Of a DNA stretch of 64,000 bases, positions 44,562-53,104 are shown piece after piece. The notes beneath the pieces are model-generated. The model was not told the origin of the DNA. It made no database searches and saw nothing but the letters and a program-made list of their open reading frames with translations. The DNA is from Anaeromyxobacter terrae (GTDB taxonomy: Bacteria; Myxococcota; Myxococcia; Myxococcales; Anaeromyxobacteraceae). The DNA lies in the NCBI RefSeq assembly GCF_022690685.1, contig NZ_JALCYY010000011.1, positions 62,001 to 126,000 of the forward strand, in the 5' to 3' direction. The first letter of the stretch is position 1; each line of letters starts with the position of its first letter. A program made the translations under genes and the position numbers.

Positions 44562-46025
44562 ATGAGTCCCGCCGAGAGCCCCACCACCAACCGCGACGTC
44601 GCCTTCGCCGCCGTGAACGCCGCGTTCGGCTCGCTCGGCCGCATCTGCATGGCCCTCGACGGCCAGTTCCGGATCCGCCACGCCTCGGAGCGCGTCGAGG
44701 CGCTCCTCGGGCCGGGCGCGGCCGGCCGCATCTCGGGTGCGCCGGTCGAGACGGTGCTCGGCGCAGAGCTGTTCGGGCCGGAAGGCCCGCTCCGTCAGGC
44801 CCTCCTCGCGGGCGAGCGGCGCGAGGGCTGGCGCGCCTACCTCCAGTGCGAGCGGGGCCCACGCCTCCTGTCGGTCACCGCGGCGCCCCTCCTCCACGAT
44901 CCGCACGGCGTCTGCGACCCCTCCGCCGTCTACCTCGTCATCCTCCGCCCCGCCGACGACGAGACCCCCGACGTCTGCGCGCCCGTCGCCGGGTTCGGCG
45001 TCATGTGCCGCTCGCAGGCGATGACGCGGGTGTTCCGGCTCATCGAGACGCTGCAGCACAGCGAGTCCACCGTGCTCGTCACGGGCGAGAGCGGCACCGG
45101 CAAGGAGGTGATGGCGCGGATCATCCACGCGCACTCCCCGCGCAGGAACGGGCCCTTCGTCGCGGTGAACGCGGCCGCCCTCCCGGCGGAGCTGCTCGAG
45201 AGCGAGCTCTTCGGGCACGTGCGCGGCGCCTTCACCGGCGCGATCCGTGACCGGACCGGGCGGTTCGAGTCGGCCGAGGGCGGGACGCTCTTCCTCGACG
45301 AGATCGGCGACCTGCCGCTGGCGGTGCAGGTGAAGCTCCTGCGCGTCCTGCAGGAGCACACCTACGAGCGCGTCGGCGACGACGCGGTGCGCCGGACGAA
45401 CGCGCGGATCATCGCGGCGACCCACCGCGATCTCCGGCGCGCCGTCGCGGCCGGCACCTTCCGCGAGGACCTCTACTACCGGCTGCGGGTGTTCCCGGTG
45501 GAGCTCCCGCCCCTGCGCGCGCGGCGCGAGGACATCGAGCCCATCGCGCGGGTCCTCCTCGGGCGGGTGGGCGCGCGGACCGCGCGGGCGCTGCGCTTCT
45601 CGCCGGACGCGCTCCGCGTCCTCCTCTCGCACGACTGGCCCGGCAACGTGCGCGAGCTCGAGAACGCGCTCGAGTACGCCGCGACGGTGTGCAAGGGCCA
45701 GACGCTCCAGCCCGAGGACCTGCCGCCCGAGCTCGGCGCGGGCGCCCCGCCCCGCGATCCGGTCGCGGCGCCGCTGGCGCCCTCCGCCACGACGGCGGCC
45801 TTCCTCGCCGCCGCCGCCGGGCACCGCGCCGACGCGCACGACGAGCGCGCCACCCTGCAGGCGACGCTCGACGCCCACCGCTGGAGCCGGGCGGACACCG
45901 CGAAGGCGCTCGGCCTCTCGCGCAGCACGCTCTGGCGGCGGATGCGCGCGCTCGGGCTGCTCGACGCGAGCGCGCCGGCGCACGAGAGCGCCGCGGGCGA
46001 CGCGCCGGCGCCGAGCGCGCTCTGA
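44562..46025 (+). CDS. Sigma-54-dependent activator with PAS sensor, divergent from the sulfur operon
   Basis: 487 residues. An N-terminal PAS-like domain (about 20-140: GRICMALDGQFRIRHASERVEALLG) is followed by the AAA+ domain with Walker A TGESGTGKE, sigma-54 loop GAFTGA, Walker B LFLDEIGDLP and sensor region DWPGNVRELENALEY. A Fis-type HTH ends the protein (RADTAKALGLSRSTLWRRM). There is no response-regulator receiver domain, so it probably senses a ligand or redox state through PAS. CGGAGG lies six bases before the ATG. It faces the FadL-psr operon across a 237-base gap holding a sigma-54 promoter and palindromes. Confidence 0.9.
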   Translation: MSPAESPTTNRDVAFAAVNAAFGSLGRICMALDGQFRIRHASERVEALLGPGAAGRISGAPVETVLGAELFGPEGPLRQALLAGERREGWRAYLQCERGPRLLSVTAAPLLHDPHGVCDPSAVYLVILRPADDETPDVCAPVAGFGVMCRSQAMTRVFRLIETLQHSESTVLVTGESGTGKEVMARIIHAHSPRRNGPFVAVNAAALPAELLESELFGHVRGAFTGAIRDRTGRFESAEGGTLFLDEIGDLPLAVQVKLLRVLQEHTYERVGDDAVRRTNARIIAATHRDLRRAVAAGTFREDLYYRLRVFPVELPPLRARREDIEPIARVLLGRVGARTARALRFSPDALRVLLSHDWPGNVRELENALEYAATVCKGQTLQPEDLPPELGAGAPPRDPVAAPLAPSATTAAFLAAAAGHRADAHDERATLQATLDAHRWSRADTAKALGLSRSTLWRRMRALGLLDASAPAHESAAGDAPAPSAL

Positions 46026-46043
46026 TCCGGCGCGGTGGGTCGA

Positions 46044-47480
46044 CTACCCCGCCCGGCCCCACCCGCGCTCGACGGCGCGGGCGCCTCGCGCGAACGCCTC
46101 GGCGTTCACCCCGACGAGCGCGGGGCGCTTCTGCAGCGCCTGGCGGATCACGGCCAGAACGGTCTCGGCGGGGAAGATCCCGGTCGCACCCAGCAGCGCG
46201 CCGATCGCGACGACGTTCTTCACGAGCGGCTGGCCGAGCTCGGCCGCGATCTCGGAGAGGGGCACGCCCACCGCGCGGACGCCGGGCGGGAGCGCGTGCG
46301 GCTCGCGGATCACCGAGCGGTCGTAGAGGGCGATCCCGCCGGGCGCGACCGACGGCCCGAACTTCGCGAGGCTCGGCGCGTTGAAGGCGACGAGCGCGTG
46401 CGGCGACGGCACGTCGGGCGAGAGCACCTGCGAGCGCGCGATCCGCACGTCGGCGTAGGAGGTCCCGCCGCGCGACTCCGGGCCGTAGCTCGGGATGTGC
46501 GTCGCGTCGAGCCCCTCGTTCACGGCCGCGTGGACCATCAGCATCGCGGCGGTCTGCGCGCCGTCGCCGCCCGACCCGGCGAACTTGAGGCCGAGCTCGT
46601 CGCCGCCGAACGGCGTCTCGGGGAAGCCCTTCGCGAAGCGCTGCGCCTCCGTCTCGCGCGCGTCGATCGCCTCGAGCACCGCGCCCGTCTCGTACGTCGG
46701 CGTGTGCCACGCGCCCCAGCTCGCCGTCGCCGAGACGTCCTTCTTCACCCCGAGCGGGAAGACGGGGACCATCTTCTCCTTCACCCAGCGCTCCGCCTCC
46801 TCGGCGCCCATGCGCAGGTGCGTCGGGCACTCGGCGAGCACCTCCACGAAGGAGAAGCCCTTCCCCTCCGCCTGGAGCTTTAGCCCCTTCTTCACCGCCT
46901 TCGAGGCGCGGACCCGCTGCTTCGCGTCGAAGAGCGCGACGCGCTCCACGTACACCGGCCCGTCGAGCTGGGCCATCAGCTCCGCCATCTTGAGCGGCTG
47001 GCCCATGCTCGCGTCGCGGCCGTACGGCGAGGTGGTGGTCTTCTGGCCGATGAGGGTCGTGGGCGCGGTCTGTCCGCCGGTCATGCCGTAGATCGCGTTG
47101 TTCACGAACACGACCGAGAGCGGCACGCCGAGCTGGGCGGCGTGGAGGATCTCGGTGAGGCCGATGGAGGCGAGGTCGCCGTCGCCCTGGTAGCTCACGA
47201 CCACGCTGTCCGGGTTCGAGAGCTTGTGGCCGAGCGCGACCGCCGGCGCCCGGCCGTGCGCCGCCTGCGTGTGCCCGACGTCCAGGTAGTAGTAGAGGAA
47301 CACGCTGCAGCCGACCGGCGAGACCGCGATGGTCCGGTCCTGGATGCCGAGCTCCTCGATGGCCTCGGCGAGGTAGCGGTGCACGAGGCCATGGCCGCAG
47401 CCGGGGCAGTAGTGGGTGCTGCGGCCCTTGATGCCCTCGGCGTGGTCGTGCCGCTCGAACCGCTCGTAGAAGACGCTCAC
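46044..47480 (-). CDS. 2-oxoacid:ferredoxin oxidoreductase, fused beta and gamma subunits
   Basis: 478 residues. Residues 1-270 are the thiamine-diphosphate beta subunit: HYCPGCGHGLVHRYLAEAI, GDGDLASIGLTEILHAAQLG, VVFVNNAIYGMTGGQ and SFVEVLAECPTHLRM. Residues 290-478 are the gamma subunit (KFAGSGGDGAQTAAMLMVHAA, GPESRGGTSYADVRIA, VAFNAPSLAKFGP). Usually these are separate genes. The GTG start overlaps the upstream stop (GTGA). The enzyme decarboxylates a 2-oxoacid to acyl-CoA and reduces ferredoxin; the beta motifs suit branched-chain (VOR) or 2-oxoglutarate types. It ends 18 bases from the convergent activator gene. Confidence 0.87.
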   Translation of the reverse strand: MSVFYERFERHDHAEGIKGRSTHYCPGCGHGLVHRYLAEAIEELGIQDRTIAVSPVGCSVFLYYYLDVGHTQAAHGRAPAVALGHKLSNPDSVVVSYQGDGDLASIGLTEILHAAQLGVPLSVVFVNNAIYGMTGGQTAPTTLIGQKTTTSPYGRDASMGQPLKMAELMAQLDGPVYVERVALFDAKQRVRASKAVKKGLKLQAEGKGFSFVEVLAECPTHLRMGAEEAERWVKEKMVPVFPLGVKKDVSATASWGAWHTPTYETGAVLEAIDARETEAQRFAKGFPETPFGGDELGLKFAGSGGDGAQTAAMLMVHAAVNEGLDATHIPSYGPESRGGTSYADVRIARSQVLSPDVPSPHALVAFNAPSLAKFGPSVAPGGIALYDRSVIREPHALPPGVRAVGVPLSEIAAELGQPLVKNVVAIGALLGATGIFPAETVLAVIRQALQKRPALVGVNAEAFARGARAVERGWGRAG

Positions 47481-48871
47481 GCCGTCACCCCCCTTCCCGC
47501 GACGGCCTTCCGTACGCCGTCGGCGATCTCGCGCTGCGACGGCAGGATCCCGCCGTGCCGCCGCACGTGAGCGATGGGCACCTCGCCACCGGCGCCCGCA
47601 TGGCTGAGCGCGAGCCGGAGCTCGTCCTCGAGCTGCCCGTCGCTCGCCTCGACCACCACGATGCGGCGCGCCCGCCGGACGAGCGGGAGGAGCGCCGCGA
47701 CGGGGAACGGCCAGACCGTCTGCGGGCGGAAGAGCCCGACCCGCACGCCCTCGGCGCGGAGGGCGGTCACCGCGCCCGCGGCCATGCGCGCCGGCGTCCC
47801 GCACGCGACGACCACGGTGTCGGCGTCCTCGCAGCGGAGCTCCTCGGCGCGCTGCTCCGCGGCGGTCATGCGCGCGTACTTGTCGAAGAGGTGGAGGTTG
47901 TGGGCCTCCTGGTCCGCCTCGCGCAGGAGGATCGAGGAGTGGAGGTTCCCGCGGTGCGCGGCGTCACCCGACACCGCCCAGCCCGGGAGCCCGGGCTTCA
48001 CGAGCGCGCGGGGCAGCTCCACCTTGCCGGTCATCTGGCCGAGGTGCCCGTCGGCCGCGACCACGACCGGGTTCCGGTAGCGGAAGGCGAGCTCGAACGC
48101 GAGCATGGTGAAGTCGAGCATCTCCTGCGGCGTCGCCGGCGCGAGCACGATCGCGTGCGTGCTCCCGTGGCCGAGGCCGCGGCAGACGAGCTTCAGGTCC
48201 GACTGCTCGGGCCCGATGTTCCCGAGCCCGGGCCCGGCGCGCATCACGTTCACGAAGACGGTGGGGAGCTCCGCGCCGACGAGGTACGACACGCCCTCGA
48301 GCATCAGGCTGAAGCCGGGCGACGACGTGAACGTCATCGTGCGCCGCCCCGCGCCCGCCGCGCCGTACATCATGTTGACCGCCGCGACCTCGCTCGGCGC
48401 CTGGACGAAGCTGCCGCCCAGCGCGGGCAGGAGCTTCGCCATGAGCTCGGCGCCCTCGGTGGACGGCGTGATCGGGTAGCCGAAGAAGTGGCGGCAGCCG
48501 GCGAGGAGCGCGCCGATCGCCGACGCGTGCGTGCCCTTCACGACGAGCGGGCGCGCGTGCGGCAGCGGCACCCGCGCGTCGGGAACGTCCGCGGGGGCGA
48601 CGAACCTCGCGCGCGGCGCCACGGCGGCGGCCTCGCGCTCCGCCTCCGGGCCCGCCATCTCGAGCCCGTACGGCTCGGGGCACGCCTCGGCGCACAGCCC
48701 GCAGCCGTTGCAGGCGTCGAGGCTCAGCACGATGGGGACGAGGCCCGAGAGCTCGTTGATGTCGGCGCCGGGCGCGATGCAGCCGCGCGCGCAGGCCTCC
48801 CGACATCGCCCGCAGCCCTTGCAGCACTCCTCGTGGAGCACCGGCTTCTCACGGACGTCGACGTGAGCCAC
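47477..48871 (-). CDS. 2-oxoacid:ferredoxin oxidoreductase, ferredoxin domain fused to alpha subunit
   Basis: 464 residues from a GTG with GGAGGAGG close upstream. Residues 1-75 are a two-cluster ferredoxin (CCKGCGRCREACARGC and CNGCGLCAEACPEPYG), normally the separate delta subunit. The alpha part begins near 105: VVKGTHASAIGALLAGCRHFFGYPITPSTE, APSEVAAVNMMYGAAGAGRRTMTFTSSPG, MLDFTMLAFELAFRYRNPVVV. With the downstream beta-gamma fusion, four usual subunits are packed into two coupled genes. Given the branched-chain operon in this window, 2-oxoisovalerate-type substrates are plausible but unproven. Confidence 0.87.
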   Translation of the reverse strand: MAHVDVREKPVLHEECCKGCGRCREACARGCIAPGADINELSGLVPIVLSLDACNGCGLCAEACPEPYGLEMAGPEAEREAAAVAPRARFVAPADVPDARVPLPHARPLVVKGTHASAIGALLAGCRHFFGYPITPSTEGAELMAKLLPALGGSFVQAPSEVAAVNMMYGAAGAGRRTMTFTSSPGFSLMLEGVSYLVGAELPTVFVNVMRAGPGLGNIGPEQSDLKLVCRGLGHGSTHAIVLAPATPQEMLDFTMLAFELAFRYRNPVVVAADGHLGQMTGKVELPRALVKPGLPGWAVSGDAAHRGNLHSSILLREADQEAHNLHLFDKYARMTAAEQRAEELRCEDADTVVVACGTPARMAAGAVTALRAEGVRVGLFRPQTVWPFPVAALLPLVRRARRIVVVEASDGQLEDELRLALSHAGAGGEVPIAHVRRHGGILPSQREIADGVRKAVAGRGVTA

Positions 48872-49090
48872 GCGACCTCCTCCTGCCGCCCGATCGAGGC
48901 GGCGCCTGCGGAAGACGGCGACACCCTACTCGCGGTCGGGGGCCAAGTCCAAGCGGGTCCGGAGGCGCCGCGCGTTCCCGGCCGGGGCGGGTCCGGCGAA
49001 GACCCCAATCCCTTGGAGGAGCAACGAGATCCGGCCCGGGACGCTCGCTCGCACCGGGCGTGCGTGCGCAGGGCGGCGACGACCGTTCAT

Positions 49091-49109
49091 CGGGCGGCTC
49101 CGCCGCCCG
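49091..49109. terminator. GC hairpin after the cytochrome c peroxidase gene
   Basis: CGGGCGGC-TCC-GCCGCCCG is a perfect eight-base-pair stem ending three bases from the stop of the peroxidase gene on the minus strand. There is no T-tract, so termination strength is uncertain. It separates the peroxidase gene from the oxidoreductase genes downstream. Confidence 0.4.
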
Positions 49110-49112
49110 CGG

Positions 49113-50168
49113 TCACTTCGCGGCGGCCACCTTCAGCTCCGGCCGCGGCGTCGCGTCCGAGCTCGGCGGCAGGACCGGGTGCTCGACGACGGGCTGCCTG
49201 CCGGTGAGCGACTGGAGGAAGGCGGTGATCTTCGCCGCCTCCTCCGCCGAGAGCGCGATGCCGAGCTGGGCCGAGCCCATGATCTTCACGGCGTCCTCGA
49301 GCTTCCACACCGCGCCGGAGTGGAAGTAGGGCTGGGTGATCGCGACGTTCCTGAGCGCAGGCGCGCGGAACACGTAGCGGTCGGCCTCGGTGTTCGTCAC
49401 CTTGAAGCGCCCCACGTCGCCCGCCGGCCGGACCGCCTCCGCCGGCGCCTCCACGACGCCGAACGGGTGGTAGTCCTGCCCGCCGACGTTCACCCCCTCG
49501 TGGCAGGCGACGCAGCCCTTGTCGAGGAAGAGCGCGAGCCCCTCCTGCTCGCTCGCGGAGAGCGCCTTTCGGTCGCCGCGCAGGAAGCGATCGAAGCGCG
49601 AGTCGGGCGTGAGGAGCGTCGCCTCGAAGACCTCGATCGCTCTCGCGACGTCGTCGAAGGTGATGGGGTCCGCCTCGCCCGGGAAGGCCTTCTTGAACGG
49701 CGCCGCGTAGCCGGGGATGCTCTTCAAGGTCTCGAGGAGCCGCGCCGGCGTGTTGTTCATCTCCACCGACGCCTGCACCGGTCCTTTCGCCTGCGCGGCG
49801 AGGTCCTCGGCGCGCCCGTCCCAGAACTGCGCCTTGTTGAACACCGCGTTCAGCACGGTCGGCGCGTTGCGGGGCCCCTTCTGCCAGCCGTGGCCGGTCG
49901 AGGTCTCCTGCAGGTCGGCGCCCGCGAGCCCGACGTTGTGGCAAGTCTGGCAGCTGATGAGCTGCGACGAGGAGAGGCGCGGGTCGAAGTAGAGCATCCG
50001 GCCGAGCTCGACCTTCGCAGGCGTGGACGGGTTGTTCTTCAGGGCCGGCGGCTTCGCGGGGATGGGCTCGAAGCGAGCGCGCGCGGCCTTCAGCAGATCC
50101 TCCTTCGCCGCCCCGGAAGCCGGGCCGAGCGCAACACCGAGCGTGAGCAGCAGTGCGAGCGAGCGCAT
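49113..50168 (-). CDS. Di-heme cytochrome c peroxidase (CcpA/MauG family)
   Basis: 351 residues with a signal peptide (MRSLALLLTLGVALGPASG). Two heme c sites are present: CQTCH at 73-77 and CVACH at 219-223. Family blocks are LGRMLYFDPRLSSSQLISC, QKGPRNAPTVLNAVFNKAQFWDGRAEDL, and FRAPALRNVAITQPYFHSG with a C-terminal axial Met candidate in KIMGSAQLG. It reduces hydrogen peroxide in the periplasm using cytochrome c. GGGAGGAG precedes the ATG. It is transcribed toward the oxidoreductase genes but separated by 241 bases and a hairpin. Confidence 0.93.
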   Translation of the reverse strand: MRSLALLLTLGVALGPASGAAKEDLLKAARARFEPIPAKPPALKNNPSTPAKVELGRMLYFDPRLSSSQLISCQTCHNVGLAGADLQETSTGHGWQKGPRNAPTVLNAVFNKAQFWDGRAEDLAAQAKGPVQASVEMNNTPARLLETLKSIPGYAAPFKKAFPGEADPITFDDVARAIEVFEATLLTPDSRFDRFLRGDRKALSASEQEGLALFLDKGCVACHEGVNVGGQDYHPFGVVEAPAEAVRPAGDVGRFKVTNTEADRYVFRAPALRNVAITQPYFHSGAVWKLEDAVKIMGSAQLGIALSAEEAAKITAFLQSLTGRQPVVEHPVLPPSSDATPRPELKVAAAK

Positions 50169-50335
50169 GTCTCCTCCCTGAGACGTGGTGAGCCGGACCG
50201 CGCCGAGTCTTTCAAAGCGGCCGGGGCGGATCGAGGAACCTTTCGCGGTGCGTCACGATCCGCGTGCCGCGGGACGGGTGCTCCGTCCGTGTCCGCCCGC
50301 CGGCTTACAATGCGCCCTTCGCGGGGGCGCTCCAC

Positions 50336-53104
50336 ATGCTCGGCATCCTGTTGTCACCCACCGACGGCGGCACGGCCTGGCGCCACGCGCTCGCGCCGGG
50401 CGAGGCGCGCGCCGGCTTCGAGCCGGTGGGGCCGCTCGGCCTCGCGAAGCGGCTCGGGCGGATGCTCGGCCTGCGCGCCGAGCCCGCGCCTCAGCCCGAC
50501 CGGCTCGCCGCTTACGGGCGGCGGATCGCGGCGCACGACGACGGCCGCCGCTCGTACTCCGCCTCGCGCGCGGCCGATCCTTTCGGCGTCGCGAGCTTCC
50601 TCCTCGCGCTCCGCGACCGGCTCGCGCTCGCGGGCTGGGACGGCGCGGCCCTCGGCGGCTCGGCGCGCCTCGCCGATCTCTCCGCGCTCGAGGCGCTCGA
50701 GCCGGCGCTGCCGCCGGGCCTCGCCGACGTGCTCGCCGCGCTCGCCGCCGCGGCCTCGGCGCGCACCAGCCTCCCCTGCCCCCTCGCGATCGCGCTCACC
50801 GCGCCGCGCGGGGCCTACGCGCCGCGCCTCCGCGAGCTCCTCGAGTCGCTCGCCCGGCTCGGCGCGGAGGTGCGCGACGCTCCGGCCGACGCTCCCTGCG
50901 CCGCGGAGACGACGGACCTCGGCCGGCTCCAGCGCGCGCTGCTCGCCGGCGGCGAGGCGAAGGCCGCGCTCGCCGGGGACGGCACGGTGCTCGTCCTCGA
51001 GGCGGACACCCCGGTGGAGACGGCCGAGCTCCTGGCGTCCTACGCGCGGACGCGCTCCCTCTCGCGCGCCACCTGCGTCGTCCCCGCCGAGGAGGGCGCG
51101 CTCGACGCGGCCTTCGCCCGGCACGGCCTGCCGACGCTCGGCGCGGGAGCCCCCTCGCGGTTCCGGCCGCAGCTCCAGGTGCTCCCGCTGCGGCTCGCGC
51201 TCGCCTTCGCGCCGCGCGATCCGCACCGCGCCGCGGAGCTGCTCCTCCTCCCCGGCGCGCCGCTCCCCGGCCGCGTCCGGCGCGCCCTGCTCGGCGCGCT
51301 GCGCGAGGAGCCCGGCATCGGAGGTCCGGCGTGGCGCGCGGCGGTGGACGGCGCGGTCGCGAGCGAGGCGCGGCGCGCGTGCGAGGGCGGCGGGGACGGC
51401 ACGGCCGCGGGGGCGGCGCTGCGCGAGCGGATCGACGCGTGGTTCGGCGGTGAGGCCTTCTCGCCGTCGGAGGGGATCCCCGCCCCCCAGGCGGCGCGGA
51501 TCGCGGGCGAGGTCGCGCGCTGGGCGGCCGCCCGCGCGGCCCCTGCGGACGACGACGCCGGCGAGGAGGCCGCCGAGGCGGCCGGGCTGTTCCTCCACGC
51601 CGCCGCGGCGGCGCGCGCGCTCGAGAAGCTCCTCCTCGCCATGGGCCCGGGCGCGCGCCTCCCGCAGCTCGCGCTCGGCCAGCTCCACGACGTCGCGCTC
51701 GGCGACGGCGCCGACCTCGCCCCGTTCGCGGGCGAGGCCGGCCGTGCCGCGCTCTGCCGCCGGCCCGCCGACGTCCTCGCCGGCGCCCACGAGGTCTTCT
51801 GGTGGGGGTTCGTGGCGGGCGCGGACGCGGGCGCGCCGCCGGAGCCCTGGACCGGCCCCGAGCGCGCCGCGCTCGCCGCGGCGCGGATCGTCGTCGCCGC
51901 GCCGGGCGAGGCGCGCGCCCTCGAGGCGCTCGGCTGGCGCCGCCCGTTCCTCGCCGCGCGAGAGCGGGTGGTCCTCGCGCGCTGGCGGCTGGAGGGCACG
52001 GCTCCGGCGCAGCCCCACCCGCTCCTCGACGAGCTGCACACGCGCCTCGCGCCGGGCGCGCTCGAGGCCTGCGTGCACGCCTCCGAGCACGTGCTCGCGG
52101 CCGTCCGGCCGGCGCCGTTCGCCGCAAGGACCGCGCCGCTCGCCGCGGCGGCGCCCGTCCGGCCCCGCCCGATCTGGCGGCTCCCGGCCGCCGCGCTCGC
52201 GCCCACGCGCACGCTCTCCGCCTCGCAGCTCGACGCGCTCCTCGCCTGCCCCATGAAGTGGGCGCTCGAGCACAGGGCGCAGCTCCGCCCCGGCCGCGCG
52301 GTGGACATCCCGCACGCCGACGAGCCGCGGCTCCTCGGCTCCTTCGCGCACCGGCTCCTGCAGGACCTGCTCCTCGGGGACGACCGCATCGACTTCGACC
52401 GCGCCACTCCCGAGGACGCGCGCGCCGCCGCCGCGCGGGCCTTCGACGCGCGGGTCGAGACCGAGGCGGCGCCGCTCGCCGCGCCGGGCCGCGAGGTGGA
52501 GCGCGAGGCGGCGCGCACGCTCGTCGCGGGGGCGGCGGCGTCGCTCCTCGAGGCGCTGCGCGCGGGCGGGTGGCGGCCCCGGGCGGCGGAGCAGCCGGTG
52601 TCGGGCCGGTTCGCGGGGCTCCCGATCGAGGGGAGCGTGGACCTCGTCGTCGAGCGGGAGGGCCGGGAGGCGGTGCTCGACCTCAAGCTCTCCGGCGCGG
52701 GCTACCGCCGCGACGACCTGCGCCGCGGCGCGCTCCAGCTCGCGATCTACCAGGCGCTGCTCCGGAGCGGCGGCGGCGCCTACCCGCCCGCCGCGTACTT
52801 CACGCTCGACGACGGCCAGCTCCTCACGGTGGACGGCGCGGCCTTCCCGGGCGCGACGGTCGTCGCCGGGCCGGACGCTCACGAGACGCTGAAGGACGCC
52901 GAGGCGGGGTTCCTCTACTGGAAGGGCGTCCTCGCGCAGGGGCTCCTGCCGGCGGGCGCGGATCGCGAGCGCTGGCTCGGTGCGATCGGCGCCGCGGCGG
53001 GCGGCGCGCCGCCGGAGAGCGTGCTCGCGCGGAAGGCGCCCTGCCAGTTCTGCAACTTCCCCACCCTCTGCGAGGGCGCGCTCGGCGAGGAGGCCCTGCC
53101 GTGA
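50336..53104 (+). CDS. addB: AddB-like helicase-nuclease subunit with iron-sulfur nuclease domain
   Basis: 922 residues from ATG 50336 (MLGILLSPTDGG); a GTG further upstream is less likely. The N-terminal 600 residues are a degenerate helicase region with no clear Walker A. The C-terminal part is a RecB-type PD-(D/E)xK nuclease: SASQLDALLACPMKWALEHR, GSFAHRLLQDLL, EAVLDLKLSGAGYRRDDL and QLAIYQALLRS. Cys in LLACP and in CQFCNFPTLC near the end match the [4Fe-4S] staple of AddB. It is shorter than Bacillus AddB (about 1,160). It is coupled by GTGA to the helicase gene and acts in double-strand break processing. Confidence 0.85.
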   Translation: MLGILLSPTDGGTAWRHALAPGEARAGFEPVGPLGLAKRLGRMLGLRAEPAPQPDRLAAYGRRIAAHDDGRRSYSASRAADPFGVASFLLALRDRLALAGWDGAALGGSARLADLSALEALEPALPPGLADVLAALAAAASARTSLPCPLAIALTAPRGAYAPRLRELLESLARLGAEVRDAPADAPCAAETTDLGRLQRALLAGGEAKAALAGDGTVLVLEADTPVETAELLASYARTRSLSRATCVVPAEEGALDAAFARHGLPTLGAGAPSRFRPQLQVLPLRLALAFAPRDPHRAAELLLLPGAPLPGRVRRALLGALREEPGIGGPAWRAAVDGAVASEARRACEGGGDGTAAGAALRERIDAWFGGEAFSPSEGIPAPQAARIAGEVARWAAARAAPADDDAGEEAAEAAGLFLHAAAAARALEKLLLAMGPGARLPQLALGQLHDVALGDGADLAPFAGEAGRAALCRRPADVLAGAHEVFWWGFVAGADAGAPPEPWTGPERAALAAARIVVAAPGEARALEALGWRRPFLAARERVVLARWRLEGTAPAQPHPLLDELHTRLAPGALEACVHASEHVLAAVRPAPFAARTAPLAAAAPVRPRPIWRLPAAALAPTRTLSASQLDALLACPMKWALEHRAQLRPGRAVDIPHADEPRLLGSFAHRLLQDLLLGDDRIDFDRATPEDARAAAARAFDARVETEAAPLAAPGREVEREAARTLVAGAAASLLEALRAGGWRPRAAEQPVSGRFAGLPIEGSVDLVVEREGREAVLDLKLSGAGYRRDDLRRGALQLAIYQALLRSGGGAYPPAAYFTLDDGQLLTVDGAAFPGATVVAGPDAHETLKDAEAGFLYWKGVLAQGLLPAGADRERWLGAIGAAAGGAPPESVLARKAPCQFCNFPTLCEGALGEEALP

